The notes under the pieces were generated by a model, which saw only the letters and a program-made list of their open reading frames with translations, did not search any database and was not told the origin of the DNA. DNA of 64,000 nucleotides from the NCBI RefSeq assembly GCF_000012365.1, contig NC_007650.1, positions 558,001-622,000 on the forward strand, written 5' to 3'. Shown piece after piece: positions 12,119 to 21,955 of this stretch; the first letter of the stretch is position 1, and every line of letters begins with the position of its first letter. Origin of the DNA: Burkholderia thailandensis E264. Lineage in GTDB: Bacteria > Pseudomonadota > Gammaproteobacteria > Burkholderiales > Burkholderiaceae. The translations under genes were made by a program, and so were the position numbers.

Positions 12119-14125
12119 ATGTTCGGTAAATTGACGCTTTCGGCGATCCCGTTCGATCAGCCGATCATCATGGGCGCGGGCGCGTTCATGACGCTCGTCG
12201 TGCTCGGCATTCTGGGCGCGCTGACCTACACGAAGCGCTGGAAATGGCTGTGGTGCGAATGGCTCACGACCGTCGACCACAAGAAGCTCGGCGTGATGTA
12301 CATCATCGTCGCGCTGATCATGCTGCTGCGCGGCTTCGCCGACGCGATCATGATGCGCCTGCAGCTCGCGCTCGCGTACAACGGCCCCGGCTATCTGCCG
12401 CCTCACCACTACGATCAGATCTTCACCGCGCACGGCGTCATCATGATCTTTTTCATGGCGATGACGTTCATGATCGGCCTGATGAACATCATCGTGCCGC
12501 TGCAGATCGGCGCGCGCGATGTCGCATTTCCGTTCATCAATTCGCTGAGCTTCTGGATGACGGCGGTCTCGGCGATCCTGATCAACATCTCGCTCGTCGT
12601 CGGCGAGTTCGCGCAGACGGGCTGGCTCGCATATCCGCCGCTGTCGGAACTGCAGTTCAGTCCTGGCGTGGGCGTCGATTATTACCTGTGGGCGCTGCAG
12701 ATATCCGGCGTCGGCACGCTGCTCACGGGCGTGAACTTCTTCGCGACGATCCTGAGGATGCGCGCGCCCGGCATGACGCTGATGAAGATGCCCGTGTTCA
12801 CGTGGACCGCGCTCTGCACGAACGTCCTCATCATGGCGTCGTTCCCGATCCTCACGGTCACGCTCGCGCTGCTCGGCCTCGACCGCTATCTCGGCATGCA
12901 CTTCTTCACGAACGACGCCGGCGGCAACGCGATGCTGTATCTGAACCTGATCTGGGCGTGGGGCCATCCGGAGGTCTACATCCTGATCCTGCCCGCGTTC
13001 GGGATCTTCTCGGAAGTGGTCGCGACCTACGCGAAGAAGCCGCTGTTCGGCTACAAGACGATGGTCTATGCGAGCTGCGCGATCATGGTCCTGTCGTTCC
13101 TCGTGTGGCTGCACCACTTCTTCACGATGGGTTCCGGCGCGAACGTGAACGCGTTCTTCGGGATCATGACGATGGTGATCGCGATCCCGACCGGCGTGAA
13201 AGTGTTCAACTGGCTGTTCACGATCTACCGCGGCCGGCTCGAATTCTCGCCGCCGATCCTCTGGACGATCGGCTTCATGGTGACGTTCACGCTCGGCGGG
13301 ATGACGGGCGTGATGATGGCGATTCCCGGCGCGGACTTCGTGCTGCACAACAGCCTGTTCCTGATCGCGCACTTCCACAACGTGATCATCGGCGGCGTGC
13401 TGTTCGGCTATCTCGCGGGCTTCAACTACTGGTTCCCGAAGGTGTTCGGCTTCAAGCTGAACGAGAAGCTCGGCAAGGCCGCGTTCTGGTTCTGGCAGGT
13501 CGGCTTCTATGTCGCGTTCGTGCCGCTGTACGTGCTTGGCTTCATGGGGATGACGCGCCGCCTGAATCATTACGACAACCCCGCGTGGCATCCGTGGCTC
13601 ATCGTCGCCGCGTGCGGCGCGGTGCTGATCGCGATCGGCATTGCGTGCCAGTTGCTGCAGCTCGTCGTCAGCCTGCGCGATCGGAAGCTGCCCGGAAACC
13701 GGGACCTGACGGGCGACCCGTGGGGCGGCCGCACGCTCGAATGGGCGACCTCGTCGCCGCCGCCCGCGTACAACTTCGCGACGATCCCGACCGTGCACGC
13801 GCTCGACGAGTTCGCGTACCGCAAGGAGCGCGGCCTCGGCACCGGCAAGCACGCGGAGTATCGCGACATTCACATGCCGTCCAACACGAGCGCGGGCCTC
13901 TTCGTCGGCGTGTTCAGCCTCGTGCTCGGCTTCGCGGCGGTCTGGCACATCTGGTGGCTCGCGATCGCGGGGCTCGCCGGCATCGTCGTGACGGTGATCG
14001 CGTATAGCGCGAGCGAGAACGATGGCTATTACATCCCGGCCGACACCGTGCGCAAGATCGAGGAAAAACGCGGCGGCGCGCGCTTCGCCGCGCGGCCGGC
14101 GGAAGTCGAACTGGAGGCAAACTGA
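12119..14125 (+). CDS. cyoB: Cytochrome o ubiquinol oxidase subunit I
   Basis: 668 residues, a haem-copper oxidase subunit I with about 14-15 membrane helices. Metal ligands are recognisable: His in [13 protein letters not shown] (low-spin haem), [15 protein letters not shown] (CuB His and the cross-linked Tyr), the HHFF pair, and the haem ligands in HFHNVIIGG. It reduces O2 to water with quinol and pumps protons. The start ATG at 12119 follows GAGG. The stop overlaps the cyoC start (TGATG). Confidence 0.95.
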   Translation: MFGKLTLSAIPFDQPIIMGAGAFMTLVVLGILGALTYTKRWKWLWCEWLTTVDHKKLGVMYIIVALIMLLRGFADAIMMRLQLALAYNGPGYLPPHHYDQIFTAHGVIMIFFMAMTFMIGLMNIIVPLQIGARDVAFPFINSLSFWMTAVSAILINISLVVGEFAQTGWLAYPPLSELQFSPGVGVDYYLWALQISGVGTLLTGVNFFATILRMRAPGMTLMKMPVFTWTALCTNVLIMASFPILTVTLALLGLDRYLGMHFFTNDAGGNAMLYLNLIWAWGHPEVYILILPAFGIFSEVVATYAKKPLFGYKTMVYASCAIMVLSFLVWLHHFFTMGSGANVNAFFGIMTMVIAIPTGVKVFNWLFTIYRGRLEFSPPILWTIGFMVTFTLGGMTGVMMAIPGADFVLHNSLFLIAHFHNVIIGGVLFGYLAGFNYWFPKVFGFKLNEKLGKAAFWFWQVGFYVAFVPLYVLGFMGMTRRLNHYDNPAWHPWLIVAACGAVLIAIGIACQLLQLVVSLRDRKLPGNRDLTGDPWGGRTLEWATSSPPPAYNFATIPTVHALDEFAYRKERGLGTGKHAEYRDIHMPSNTSAGLFVGVFSLVLGFAAVWHIWWLAIAGLAGIVVTVIAYSASENDGYYIPADTVRKIEEKRGGARFAARPAEVELEAN

Positions 14126-14739
14126 TGTCGTATCAATCCGTGAGCGCCGCTCGTCATCAGGCTCAGGCCGCGCACGATCATCCGCCGTCGCACTCGGTGT
14201 TCGGCTTCTGGCTGTACCTGATGACCGACTGCGTGATCTTCGCCGCGCTGTTCGCCGTGTTCGCGGTGATGGCGCATCAATTCGCGGGCGGCCCGACCGC
14301 GGTCGACCTGTTCGACATTCCGGGCGTCGCGCTGGAGACCGCGCTGCTGCTCGTGAGCAGCATCACGTACGGCTTCGCGATGATCGGCGCGCAACGCGGC
14401 CGTCGCGGCGCGCTGTTCGGCTGGCTCGCGGTGACGTTCGCGCTCGGCGCGGCGTTCCTCGGCCTCGAACTGCGCGAGTTCTCGCACATGATCGCCGAGG
14501 GCGCGGGCCCGCAGCGCAGCGCGTTCCTGTCGTCGTTCTTCACGCTCGTCGGCACGCACGGGCTGCACGTCGCGATCGGCCTGCTGTGGATGGCCGTGCT
14601 CGCGTTCCAGGCGATGCGCCGCCCGACGCTGACCGAGCGCGACATCCGCCGCCTCACGTGCCTGAGCCTCTTCTGGCACTTCCTCGACATCGTCTGGATC
14701 TGCGTGTTTTCCTTTGTCTATCTCGCGAGCGTGATCTAA
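14125..14739 (+). CDS. cyoC: Cytochrome o ubiquinol oxidase subunit III
   Basis: 204 residues with five membrane helices, typical for CyoC. Recognisable family stretches are SVFGFWLYLMTDCVIFAALF near residue 24 and FFTLVGTHGLHVAIGLLW near residue 137. The conserved Glu in LGLELREFSHMI is present. Translation is coupled to cyoB by TGATG and runs directly into cyoD. Confidence 0.94.
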   Translation: MSYQSVSAARHQAQAAHDHPPSHSVFGFWLYLMTDCVIFAALFAVFAVMAHQFAGGPTAVDLFDIPGVALETALLLVSSITYGFAMIGAQRGRRGALFGWLAVTFALGAAFLGLELREFSHMIAEGAGPQRSAFLSSFFTLVGTHGLHVAIGLLWMAVLAFQAMRRPTLTERDIRRLTCLSLFWHFLDIVWICVFSFVYLASVI

Positions 14740-15072
14740 ATGGCCGATATGCATCTTTCTCACGACGGCGAAGCGCACGGCACCGTCGGCGGTTACGTGG
14801 CCGGATTCATTCTGTCGGTGCTGCTGACGGCCGCGTCGTTCGGGCTCGTGCTGAGCGGCGCGCTGTCGTCGCACGCGTCGCTCATCGCGCTCGCGGTGCT
14901 TGCGTTCGTGCAGATCGTCGTGCACCTCGTCTACTTCCTGCACATGAACGGATCGTCCAGCCAGCGCTGGAACGTGATGGCGTTCAGCTACACGGTGCTG
15001 ACGGCGGCGATCCTGATCGTCGGCACGCTTTGGGTGATGCACAACGTCGGCATGAACATGATGTCGCGTTGA
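14740..15072 (+). CDS. cyoD: Cytochrome o ubiquinol oxidase subunit IV
   Basis: 110 residues, three membrane helices, matching the short CyoD/CtaF family (FVQIVVHLVYFLHMNGSSSQ is its signature). It aids assembly of the CuB site in subunit I. The ATG immediately follows the cyoC stop. No cyoE (haem O synthase) follows, unlike the E. coli operon, so haem O must be made by a gene elsewhere. Confidence 0.93.
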   Translation: MADMHLSHDGEAHGTVGGYVAGFILSVLLTAASFGLVLSGALSSHASLIALAVLAFVQIVVHLVYFLHMNGSSSQRWNVMAFSYTVLTAAILIVGTLWVMHNVGMNMMSR

Positions 15073-15083
15073 GCATGAGTCTC

Positions 15084-15154
15084 GCGTGCGCCGGTAGGGC
15101 CGGCGCACGCGCGAAAGCGCGGGCGCGCGGCGAACGGCCGCGCGCCCGTTTCCT
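15084..15154 (+). terminator. Two hairpins at the end of cyoABCD, the second with a T-rich tail
   Basis: GCGTGCGCCGG (15084-15094) pairs with CCGGCGCACGC (15100-15110). A second stem of 11 pairs, from 15120-15130 to 15138-15148 around the loop CGAACGG, is followed by TTTCCTTTTC. The second looks like an intrinsic terminator for cyo. Confidence 0.65.
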
Positions 15155-15188
15155 TTTCGGCGCGCGGGCGTGCGCCGCGCCGCGTGGC

Positions 15189-15479
15189 TCAGCGGTCGTC
15201 GTCGTGGATCGACGACGGATGACGGCACAACGCGCGCACGTCGATCCGCATGTACGGGAAGAGCGGCAACTGGCTCAGCACGTCGTGCAGATGCGCGGGG
15301 CTCTCGACGTCGAATATGCTGACGTTCGCGTAGCGGCCCGCGACGCGCCACAGATGCCGCCACACGCCTTCGCGCTGCAGCCGCTGCGCGATCTCCTTTT
15401 CTTCGGCCTTCAGGGTCGCGGCCTTGACCGGATCGATGTCGACGGGCAGCTCGACGGTCATTTCCACATGAAACAGCAT
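15189..15479 (-). CDS. catC: Muconolactone delta-isomerase
   Basis: 96 residues, the standard length of CatC. The start MLFHVEMTVELPVDID and the middle WRHLWRVAGRYANVSIFDVE with the end LPLFPYMRIDV are diagnostic. It converts muconolactone to beta-ketoadipate enol-lactone. It is third in catBAC on the minus strand, 37 bases after catA. The next enzyme (enol-lactone hydrolase, CatD/PcaD) is not in the window. Confidence 0.95.
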   Translation of the reverse strand: MLFHVEMTVELPVDIDPVKAATLKAEEKEIAQRLQREGVWRHLWRVAGRYANVSIFDVESPAHLHDVLSQLPLFPYMRIDVRALCRHPSSIHDDDR

Positions 15480-15516
15480 GGCTTGCTCCTTGCGACGAAT
15501 GTGACCGCGGCGCCGA

Positions 15517-16419
15517 TCAGGCTTGCGCGCGCACGCGCTCGACTTCGCTCGCCGGCACGTCGGCGCGATCGCGCGTCAGCGTGAAATCGAAATCGATCAG
15601 CGCGAACGGGCCGTCGACGCCATATGGCTTGCCTTGCGCGCCTTCCGCCTGCTTGACCTGCGGAATCAGCCCTTCGCGCGTCGCGAACGCGAAGTCGTCC
15701 CAGATGTGCGGATCGCCCTCGATGTTGATCTGAGTCGTCAGCTTGCGATGGCCGGCGGCAGACACGAAGAAGTGGATGTGCGCGGGGCGGTGGCCGTGGC
15801 GGCCGAGCTGGTCGAGCAACTGCTCGGTCTTGCTGCCGGGCGGCACGCTGTAGCCGACGGGCAGCACGCTGCGGAAGCTGTAGCGGCCTTCGGCGTCGGT
15901 GCGGATCGAGCGGCGCAGGTTGAACGCGGGCTGCGACGGATCGAAGTACGAATAATTGCCGAGATGGTTCGCATGCCAGACTTCGACGAGCGCATTCGCA
16001 AGCGGCACGCCGTCCTCGCCGAGCACGCGGCCGCGCATCACGAGCGTCTGGCCCGGATCGGTGCCGTCGTCGAGGCGCGCATGCCCGACCGATTCCGGCG
16101 CGCCCGCGACGTACAGTGGCCCTTCGATCGTGCGCGGCGTGCCGCCTTGCAGGCCCGCCTTCGCTTCGGCCTCGTCCATCCGCACGTCGAGGAAGCGCTC
16201 GAAGCCGAGTCCGGCCGCGATGAGGCCGAACTCCTTGCCGGCCTCGTTCAGGTAGTTGAGCGCGGTCCAGAATTCGCTCGGCTGCACGTCGAAATCCTCG
16301 ATCGTGTAGCACAGGTCCTTCACGATCCGGTTGACGATCGCGCGCACGCGCGGGTTGCCGGGTTTCGTCGCGGCGTCGTCGAACGTCTTCAGCAGGGCGT
16401 CGATGGCTTCCTTGTTCAT
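15517..16419 (-). CDS. catA: Catechol 1,2-dioxygenase
   Basis: 300 residues from MNKEAIDALL; GGAG six bases before this ATG decides against the upstream in-frame ATG at 16431. An N-terminal helical dimerisation domain precedes the intradiol dioxygenase beta-sandwich. Non-haem Fe(III) ligands are visible: Tyr156 (GNYSYFD), Tyr190 (VGYSVPPG), His214 and His216 (RPAHIHFF). It cleaves catechol to cis,cis-muconate, the likely inducer for CatR and BenM. Catechol arrives from both the ben and and pathways encoded on either side. Confidence 0.95.
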   Translation of the reverse strand: MNKEAIDALLKTFDDAATKPGNPRVRAIVNRIVKDLCYTIEDFDVQPSEFWTALNYLNEAGKEFGLIAAGLGFERFLDVRMDEAEAKAGLQGGTPRTIEGPLYVAGAPESVGHARLDDGTDPGQTLVMRGRVLGEDGVPLANALVEVWHANHLGNYSYFDPSQPAFNLRRSIRTDAEGRYSFRSVLPVGYSVPPGSKTEQLLDQLGRHGHRPAHIHFFVSAAGHRKLTTQINIEGDPHIWDDFAFATREGLIPQVKQAEGAQGKPYGVDGPFALIDFDFTLTRDRADVPASEVERVRAQA

Positions 16420-16450
16420 TTGCGTCTCCAATATCGAATAGTGGCGTGGG

Positions 16451-17584
16451 TCAGCGGGCCTGGCGTCGCATCCGCTCGATGCGGGCCCAGTCGAAGGTGA
16501 TGCCGAGACCGGGAGCGGCCGGCAGGTGCAGCTTGAAATCCTCGTAGCGCAGCGGCTCGACGAGGATCTCCTCGGTCAGCAGCAGCGGGCCGAACAGCTC
16601 GGTGCCCCACTCGAGCGCGCCGAACGTGCTGAACAGTTGCGCGGACGCGATCGTGCCGGCCGCGCCCTCGAGCATCGTGCCGCCGTACAGATCGATACCG
16701 GCGGCGGCCGCGATCGCCGCGACGGCGGCCGCGCCTTGCAGGCCGCCCGATTGCGCGATCTTCACCGCGAACACGTCGGCCGCGCGGTCGCGCGCGAGCG
16801 CGAATGCGTCGGCGGGGCCGTGCAGCGCCTCGTCGGCCATGATCGGAATGTGCGCGAGCGCGGTCAGGCGTTTGAGGCCCGCGCGGTTCGCTGCGGCGAT
16901 CGGCTGCTCGACCAGGCTCACGCCCGCGTCCGCGAGCCGCGCGCCGGCCCACACGGCCTCGCTTTCGGTCCATGCCTGGTTCACGTCGACGCGCACGTCG
17001 CCGCGCTCGCCGAGCGCGCGCTTGATCGCGACGACGTGCGCGACGTCGTCGGCCACCGCTCGCGCGCCGATCTTCAGCTTGAACACGCGATGACGGCGTG
17101 CTTCGAGCATCGCTTCGGCCTCCGCGATATCGCGCGCGGTATCGCCGCTCGCGAGCGTCCACGCGACGTCGAGCGCATCGGTCGTCCTGCCGCCGAACAG
17201 CTCGGACAGCGGCACGCCGAGCCGGCGCGCGTGCGCGTCGAAGAGCGCGGTCTCGAGCGCGCACTTCGCGAAGCGGTTGCCCTGCAACAGCTTGCGCACG
17301 CGGGCCATCGCGGCGCCGGGGCGGGCCGCGTCCGCGCCTTGCAGCAGCGGCGCGAAGTAAGTGTCGATGTTGGTCTTGATGCTCTCGGGGCTTTCTTCGC
17401 CGTACGCGAGACCGCCGATCGTCGTGCCTTCGCCGACGCCTTCGATACCGTCCGAGCATCGAACGCGAACGAGCACGAGTGTCTGGCAGTTCATCGTCGC
17501 GACCGACAGCTTGTGCGGCCGAATCGTCGGCACGTCGACGAGCAGCGTGTCGATCCGGTCGATCGTGATGCCTGTTGCTATCAT
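16451..17584 (-). CDS. catB: Muconate cycloisomerase
   Basis: 377 residues, enolase superfamily, muconate-lactonising type. The Lys pair lies in FKLKIGARA, metal ligands in VDVNQAW, SLVEQPI and MADEALHG, and the second Lys in VFAVKIAQSGG. It turns cis,cis-muconate into muconolactone. Start MIATGITIDRID at 17584 has AGGAGG just upstream. First gene of catBAC, divergent from catR with an 89-base intergenic region holding LysR operators. Confidence 0.95.
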   Translation of the reverse strand: MIATGITIDRIDTLLVDVPTIRPHKLSVATMNCQTLVLVRVRCSDGIEGVGEGTTIGGLAYGEESPESIKTNIDTYFAPLLQGADAARPGAAMARVRKLLQGNRFAKCALETALFDAHARRLGVPLSELFGGRTTDALDVAWTLASGDTARDIAEAEAMLEARRHRVFKLKIGARAVADDVAHVVAIKRALGERGDVRVDVNQAWTESEAVWAGARLADAGVSLVEQPIAAANRAGLKRLTALAHIPIMADEALHGPADAFALARDRAADVFAVKIAQSGGLQGAAAVAAIAAAAGIDLYGGTMLEGAAGTIASAQLFSTFGALEWGTELFGPLLLTEEILVEPLRYEDFKLHLPAAPGLGITFDWARIERMRRQAR

Positions 17585-17635
17585 CGGAATCCTCCTGTCG
17601 CACACATGGTAGAAACAAACGCGTGGCGGCGTCCA

Positions 17636-17671
17636 ACACCCTTTACGACTACTTCCATACTTTCGAGGTAT
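17636..17671. promoter_or_regulatory. CatR operators: exact ATAC-N7-GTAT plus a weaker upstream copy
   Basis: ATAC-TTTCGAG-GTAT at 17657-17671 is an exact match to the BenM/CatM consensus and ends three bases before the catR start. A weaker half, ACAC-CCTTTAC-GACT, lies at 17636-17650, 21 bases away centre to centre. GCGTCCAACAC and TCGAGGTATG are shared with the ben intergenic region. Confidence 0.7.
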
Positions 17672-17673
17672 GC

Positions 17674-18561
17674 ATGGAACTGCGTCAGCTCCGGTATTTC
17701 ATCGCGGTGGCCGAGGAGATGAACATCACGCGCGCCGCGCAACGGCTGCACATGACGCAGCCGCCGTTGAGCCGCCAGCTTCAACTGATCGAGGACGAGA
17801 TCGGCCTGCCGCTCTTCGAGCGCGGCGCGCGGCCGCTGAAGCTGACCGAAGCGGGGCGGGTGCTGTACGCGCAGGCGCGGCGCGTGCTCGAGCAGGCCGA
17901 CGAGCTCGCGCCGCTCACGCGGCGGCTCGCGCAGGCGGCCGAGCGGATCGTGATCGGCTTCGTGCCGTCGACGCTGTACGGCGCGCTGCCCGACGTGATA
18001 CGCGCGTTTCGCGAGGCGGCGCCCGCCGTCGAGCTGTCGCTGATCGAAATGTTCACGCTCGAGCAACTGGGCGCGCTGAAAGGCGGGCGCATCGACATCG
18101 GCTTCGGCCGGCTGCGCTTCGACGACGACCAACTCGTGCGCGAGGTGCTCGTCGAGGAGCGGCTGATCGCGGCGCTGCCGCACGGGCATCCGCTCGCCGC
18201 GCCCGACGTGCCGCTCTCGCTCGCGGACGTCGCCGGGCAGACGCTGATCGTCTATCCGAGCACGCCGCGGCCGAGCTTCGCCGATCAGCAACTGTCCGCG
18301 CTGCGCGACGGCGGGTTCGCGCCCGCGGCGGTGCACGAGGTGCGCGAGCTGCAGACGGCGCTCGGGCTCGTCGCCGCGCAGGTCGGCGTGTCGCTCGTGC
18401 CGGAGAGCGTCGAAGGGGTGAGAGTGAAGGGTGTCGTCTACCGGCGGTTGCCGGAGCCCGTCGCGACGTCGCCGATCATCCTGAGCCGGCGGGTGCACGA
18501 CGAAAGCCGCGCGACCACGCTGTTCTGCTCGCTCGCGCGCGAGTTGATGACGGGCCGTTGA
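17674..18561 (+). CDS. catR: LysR-type regulator of the cat genes
   Basis: 295 residues starting MELRQLRYFIAVAEE; GAGGT lies four bases upstream and overlaps the operator. The helix-turn-helix is TRAAQRLHMTQPPLSRQLQL. The effector domain (IVIGFVPSTLYGALP, YPSTPRPSFADQQ) closely parallels the ben regulator at 5897, so the two are paralogues. Expected to activate catBAC in response to cis,cis-muconate and to repress itself. A swap of roles between the two regulators cannot be excluded from sequence. Confidence 0.88.
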   Translation: MELRQLRYFIAVAEEMNITRAAQRLHMTQPPLSRQLQLIEDEIGLPLFERGARPLKLTEAGRVLYAQARRVLEQADELAPLTRRLAQAAERIVIGFVPSTLYGALPDVIRAFREAAPAVELSLIEMFTLEQLGALKGGRIDIGFGRLRFDDDQLVREVLVEERLIAALPHGHPLAAPDVPLSLADVAGQTLIVYPSTPRPSFADQQLSALRDGGFAPAAVHEVRELQTALGLVAAQVGVSLVPESVEGVRVKGVVYRRLPEPVATSPIILSRRVHDESRATTLFCSLARELMTGR

Positions 18562-18598
18562 CGCCGCGCGGCGCGCGGGCGAACGGAAGACACGAGGA

Positions 18599-19564
18599 TC
18601 AGGCGTCGCGCCGGTCGGCGAGCGTCGCGGACGGCAGTTCGCCGAACCGCTCGCGATAGGCGATCGCGAAGCGGCCGAAGTGCGCGAAACCGCAGTCGAG
18701 CGCGATTTCGGCGATCCGGCGGTCGGGCGCCGCCGCGCGCAGCAGCTCGCGGGCGCGGTCGAGGCGCAGCTTGCGCAGGTATTGCATCGGGCTCATCCCG
18801 CGAAACTGAAGGAAACCGTCGCGCAGCGTGCGCTCGGGCACGCCCGCCGCCTGTGCGATGTCCGCGAGTTGCAGCGGCTGCGCGAACTGCGCGCCGATGA
18901 ACTCCTGCGCGCGCCGCACGAAGCCGGGCGCCGGATCGGCGCGCCGCGCGCTCGCCGCGGCGGGCGGATGGCCGTCGATCAGCAGATCGAGCAGCAACTG
19001 CTCGAGCCGCGCCGCGACGCGCGGGTTCGCGCTTGCGCTCGCGAGCAGCTCCGGCGAGCGCGCGACGAGCTTCAGTTGCTGCATCCACGCGCTCAGCGCC
19101 GAATCGTCGACGCCGATCACCGGATCGAGCGATGCCGCCGCGTCGCCCGCGTGCGCGGCGAGCGTCGCCGCATCGATTCGGAGGACGAACTGCTCGCAAT
19201 CGCGGGACAGGTGCGCGTCGAACGGCTCGCCGGGCGCGCACAGCACGCCCGTGTGCGCGTCGACGTCGAACGCGCGGCCCATCGTGCGGACCTGCGCGCA
19301 ACCCGTCAGACAAAACATCAGCAGATGGTAGTCGTCGACCGCGTCGATGCGCACCCGCATCGCGTCGCCGAACGCGATGGTTCCGATTCCGAGCCCGCCG
19401 AGCCGCACGAAATCCATGTGCGACGGCCCGTGCCGCGTGCCGTCCGGCAACAGCGCGTGCGGCTGCATCACGCGCGAGATCCGCTCGCGCGTCTCGTCGA
19501 GATCGCGCGATTCGAACAGCCGGTGCTCGCGCAGCGCGAGCGGGTCGAATGGGGTCGGGGGCAT
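18599..19564 (-). CDS. andR: AraC/XylS-type regulator of anthranilate dioxygenase genes
   Basis: 321 residues from [11 protein letters not shown] at 19564. The N-terminal half is the AraC-binding-like cupin region of XylS/AntR regulators ([17 protein letters not shown]). The C-terminal domain has [20 protein letters not shown] and [21 protein letters not shown]. The arrangement, an AraC/XylS gene divergent from andAc, is that of the Burkholderia cepacia DBO1 and system, which supports the name. The effector is probably anthranilate. Confidence 0.85.
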   Translation of the reverse strand: MPPTPFDPLALREHRLFESRDLDETRERISRVMQPHALLPDGTRHGPSHMDFVRLGGLGIGTIAFGDAMRVRIDAVDDYHLLMFCLTGCAQVRTMGRAFDVDAHTGVLCAPGEPFDAHLSRDCEQFVLRIDAATLAAHAGDAAASLDPVIGVDDSALSAWMQQLKLVARSPELLASASANPRVAARLEQLLLDLLIDGHPPAAASARRADPAPGFVRRAQEFIGAQFAQPLQLADIAQAAGVPERTLRDGFLQFRGMSPMQYLRKLRLDRARELLRAAAPDRRIAEIALDCGFAHFGRFAIAYRERFGELPSATLADRRDA

Positions 19565-19826
19565 GATCGTCTGCCTCGCACAAAGCGCCGGCATCCTGAA
19601 TATCGTTCGTCGGCCGGGCGGCATGTCTGATGCTCGCATCGTAACGCGGAAATCCGCCGGATGTGGATATTGCGCCGCCGCAACCGCACTTTCCGGATAG
19701 ACGGCGAATTCTAGCGTTTCAAAAATCGGTGTCGTCAGGCGGATTGTCGAGCGCCTCAACCGCAAGCAACTTGCATGGGATCGGAGTCAACGCCGAAGCG
19801 CCAGCTCCGATCGACAGGAGACAACG
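19565..19826. promoter_or_regulatory. andR-andAc divergent intergenic region
   Basis: 262 bases, less GC-rich than the flanking genes. Two partly similar stretches, GCCGGATGTGGAT (19657-19669) and TTCCGGATAGACG (19691-19703), may be the direct-repeat half-sites of the AraC-type regulator, but the match is weak. No clear sigma-70 promoter was identified. An SD-like AGGAGA sits at 19817-19822 before andAc. Confidence 0.35.
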
Positions 19827-21104
19827 ATGGAAACGACCGAATCGCCGGTATTGCCGATCGATCGCGCCGATTCGTCCGACGTGCGATTCCCGCACGACGA
19901 CGGCTCGCGCGTGCCGTACAAGGTGTTCAGCTCGCAAGCGGTGTACGACCGCGAGCAGGAGCGGATCTTTCGCGGGCCGACGTGGAATTTCGTCGCGCTC
20001 GAAGCGGAAATCCCGAAACCGGGCGACTTCAAGAGCACGTTCGTCGGCGACACGCCCGTCGTCGTCACGCGCGGCGAGGACGGCGCGCTCGCCGCTTGGG
20101 TGAACCGCTGCGCGCATCGCGGCGCGCAGGTGTGCCGCCAGGCGCGCGGCAACGCGAGCTCGCACACCTGCGTCTACCACCAGTGGAGCTTCGATAGCTG
20201 CGGCAACCTGCTCGGCGTGCCGTTTCGGCGCGGGCAGAAGGGCATGACCGGGATGCCAGCCGATTTCGATCCGAAGAATCACGGGCTGCGCAAGCTGCGC
20301 GTCGACAGCTACAAGGGCCTCGTGTTCGCGACGTTCAGCGACGACGTCGCGCCGTTGCCCGACTACCTCGGCCCGCAGATGCGGCCGTGGATCGACCGGA
20401 TCTTCCACAAGCCGATCGAGTATCTCGGCTGCACGCGCCAGTACTCGAAATCGAACTGGAAGCTGTACTTCGAGAACGTGAAGGACCCGTATCACGCGAG
20501 CATGCTGCATCTGTTCCATACGACGTTCAATATTTTCCGAGTCGGGATGAAGGCGCGCTCGATTCCGGACGCGACGCACGGGCTGCACAGCATCATCACG
20601 ATGACGAAGACGCGCGAGGACACGGATACCGCGAGCGCGTACAGGCAGCAGAACATCCGTTCGTTCGACGAAGGTTTCTCGCTCGAGGACGACTCGATCC
20701 TTGGCCTCGTGTCCGAGTACGACGAGGACACGACGAACCACATCCAGCCGATCTTTCCGCAGCTCGTGATCCAGCAGATCCACAACACGCTCGTCGCGCG
20801 CCAGTTGCTGCCGAAAGGGCCGAAGAACTTCGAGCTGATCTTTCACTTCTTCGGCTACGCGGACGATACGCCCGAGCTGCGCGATTTGCGGATCAAGCAG
20901 GCGAACCTTGTCGGGCCCGCGGGCTACATCTCGATGGAGGACACCGAGGCGACCGAGCTCGTCCAGCGCGGCACGGCGCGCGATGCGGACGCGGCATCGG
21001 TGATCGAGATGTCGCGCGGCAATCCGGACCAGCAGGACACGGCGATCACCGAGAGCCTGATCCGCAAGTTCTGGGTCGGCTACCAGAAGCTGATGGGCTA
21101 TTGA
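19827..21104 (+). CDS. andAc: Anthranilate 1,2-dioxygenase large subunit
   Basis: 425 residues. Rieske ligands are Cys95-His97 and Cys115-His118 (CAHRGA, CVYHQW). Catalytic iron ligands are probably His223 and His228 in KDPYHASMLHLFH. Together with AndAd it deaminates and decarboxylates anthranilate to catechol. The protein differs clearly from BenA, and the genes follow the order Ac-Ad-Ab-Aa of the three-component enzyme of B. cepacia DBO1, not the two-component antABC type. Confidence 0.92.
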   Translation: METTESPVLPIDRADSSDVRFPHDDGSRVPYKVFSSQAVYDREQERIFRGPTWNFVALEAEIPKPGDFKSTFVGDTPVVVTRGEDGALAAWVNRCAHRGAQVCRQARGNASSHTCVYHQWSFDSCGNLLGVPFRRGQKGMTGMPADFDPKNHGLRKLRVDSYKGLVFATFSDDVAPLPDYLGPQMRPWIDRIFHKPIEYLGCTRQYSKSNWKLYFENVKDPYHASMLHLFHTTFNIFRVGMKARSIPDATHGLHSIITMTKTREDTDTASAYRQQNIRSFDEGFSLEDDSILGLVSEYDEDTTNHIQPIFPQLVIQQIHNTLVARQLLPKGPKNFELIFHFFGYADDTPELRDLRIKQANLVGPAGYISMEDTEATELVQRGTARDADAASVIEMSRGNPDQQDTAITESLIRKFWVGYQKLMGY

Positions 21105-21118
21105 AGCGGGAGACGAAC

Positions 21119-21604
21119 ATGACCGACATCACTCACGACATCCGCACGTGGTTCGAGCTGCACATGCTGCAGGACCGCTATATCGGCCATCTCGACAACG
21201 ACCGCCTCGAGCGCTGGCCGGATCTCTTCACCGAGGAATGCCTGTATGAGATCGTCCCGAAGGAAAACGCGGACTTGGGGCTGCCGATCGGCATCGTTCA
21301 CTGCACGAACCGGCGGATGCTGCGCGACCGCGTCGTGTCGCTGCGCCACGCGAACATCTACGAAGCGCACACGTACCGGCACATGACGTCCGGGCTCACG
21401 ATCGTCGGCGGCGAAGGCGGCGAGATCGAGACCGAGAGCAGCTATGTCGTCGTGCAGACGCGCAGCGACGGCGAATCGAACGTCTATCAGGCGGGCAAGT
21501 ATTACGACACGGTCGTGCGCACGGCCGAGGGACTGCGCTATCGGAAGAAGCGCGTGATCTACGACACGTCGCGCGTGCAGACGCTGCTCGCGACGCCGAT
21601 CTGA
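21119..21604 (+). CDS. andAd: Anthranilate 1,2-dioxygenase small subunit
   Basis: 161 residues, ring-hydroxylating dioxygenase beta subunit. Typical stretches are DRLERWPDLFTEECLYEIVP and RRMLRDRVVSLRHANIYEAH. GCGGGAGA 14 bases downstream of the andAc stop provides the ribosome binding site. It is structural, pairing with AndAc in the hexameric oxygenase. Confidence 0.92.
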   Translation: MTDITHDIRTWFELHMLQDRYIGHLDNDRLERWPDLFTEECLYEIVPKENADLGLPIGIVHCTNRRMLRDRVVSLRHANIYEAHTYRHMTSGLTIVGGEGGEIETESSYVVVQTRSDGESNVYQAGKYYDTVVRTAEGLRYRKKRVIYDTSRVQTLLATPI

Positions 21605-21625
21605 TTCTCACAAGGAGTTCGAAGC

Positions 21626-21955
21626 ATGAGCAACGAAACCGTCGCGGCGTGGCATCCGCTCGGCACGCTCGACGAATTCACCGAGGACGACCCGGCCGCG
21701 CGCATCGTCGGCAACAAGCCGGTCGCGGTCTTCAGGGTGGGCGACGACGTGTTCGCGCTGCATGACCTGTGCACGCACGGCCATGCGAGGCTGTCCGAAG
21801 GATTCGTCGAGGACGGCTGCGTCGAATGCCCGCTGCATCAGGGCCTGTTCGACATCCGCACCGGCGCGCCGAAATGCGCGCCGGTGACGCAGCCCGTGCG
21901 CGCGTATCCGATCCGCATCGTCGACGGACAGGTCGAGATCCATGTCGACGACTGA
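21626..21955 (+). CDS. andAb: Anthranilate dioxygenase Rieske ferredoxin
   Basis: 109 residues, a stand-alone Rieske [2Fe-2S] ferredoxin with ligands Cys49-His51 (CTHGHARL) and Cys68-His71 (CPLHQGLFD). It shuttles electrons from AndAa to AndAc. AAGGAG lies upstream at 21610. Its 3' end overlaps andAa by 14 bases. Confidence 0.93.
   Translation: MSNETVAAWHPLGTLDEFTEDDPAARIVGNKPVAVFRVGDDVFALHDLCTHGHARLSEGFVEDGCVECPLHQGLFDIRTGAPKCAPVTQPVRAYPIRIVDGQVEIHVDD

Noticed and set aside
11135..13948. Open frame of 937 codons on the minus strand opposite cyoAB
   Set aside because: It is antisense to clear cyo genes, with Arg/His/Glu-rich translation and no family pattern. It comes from codon bias in GC-rich DNA.
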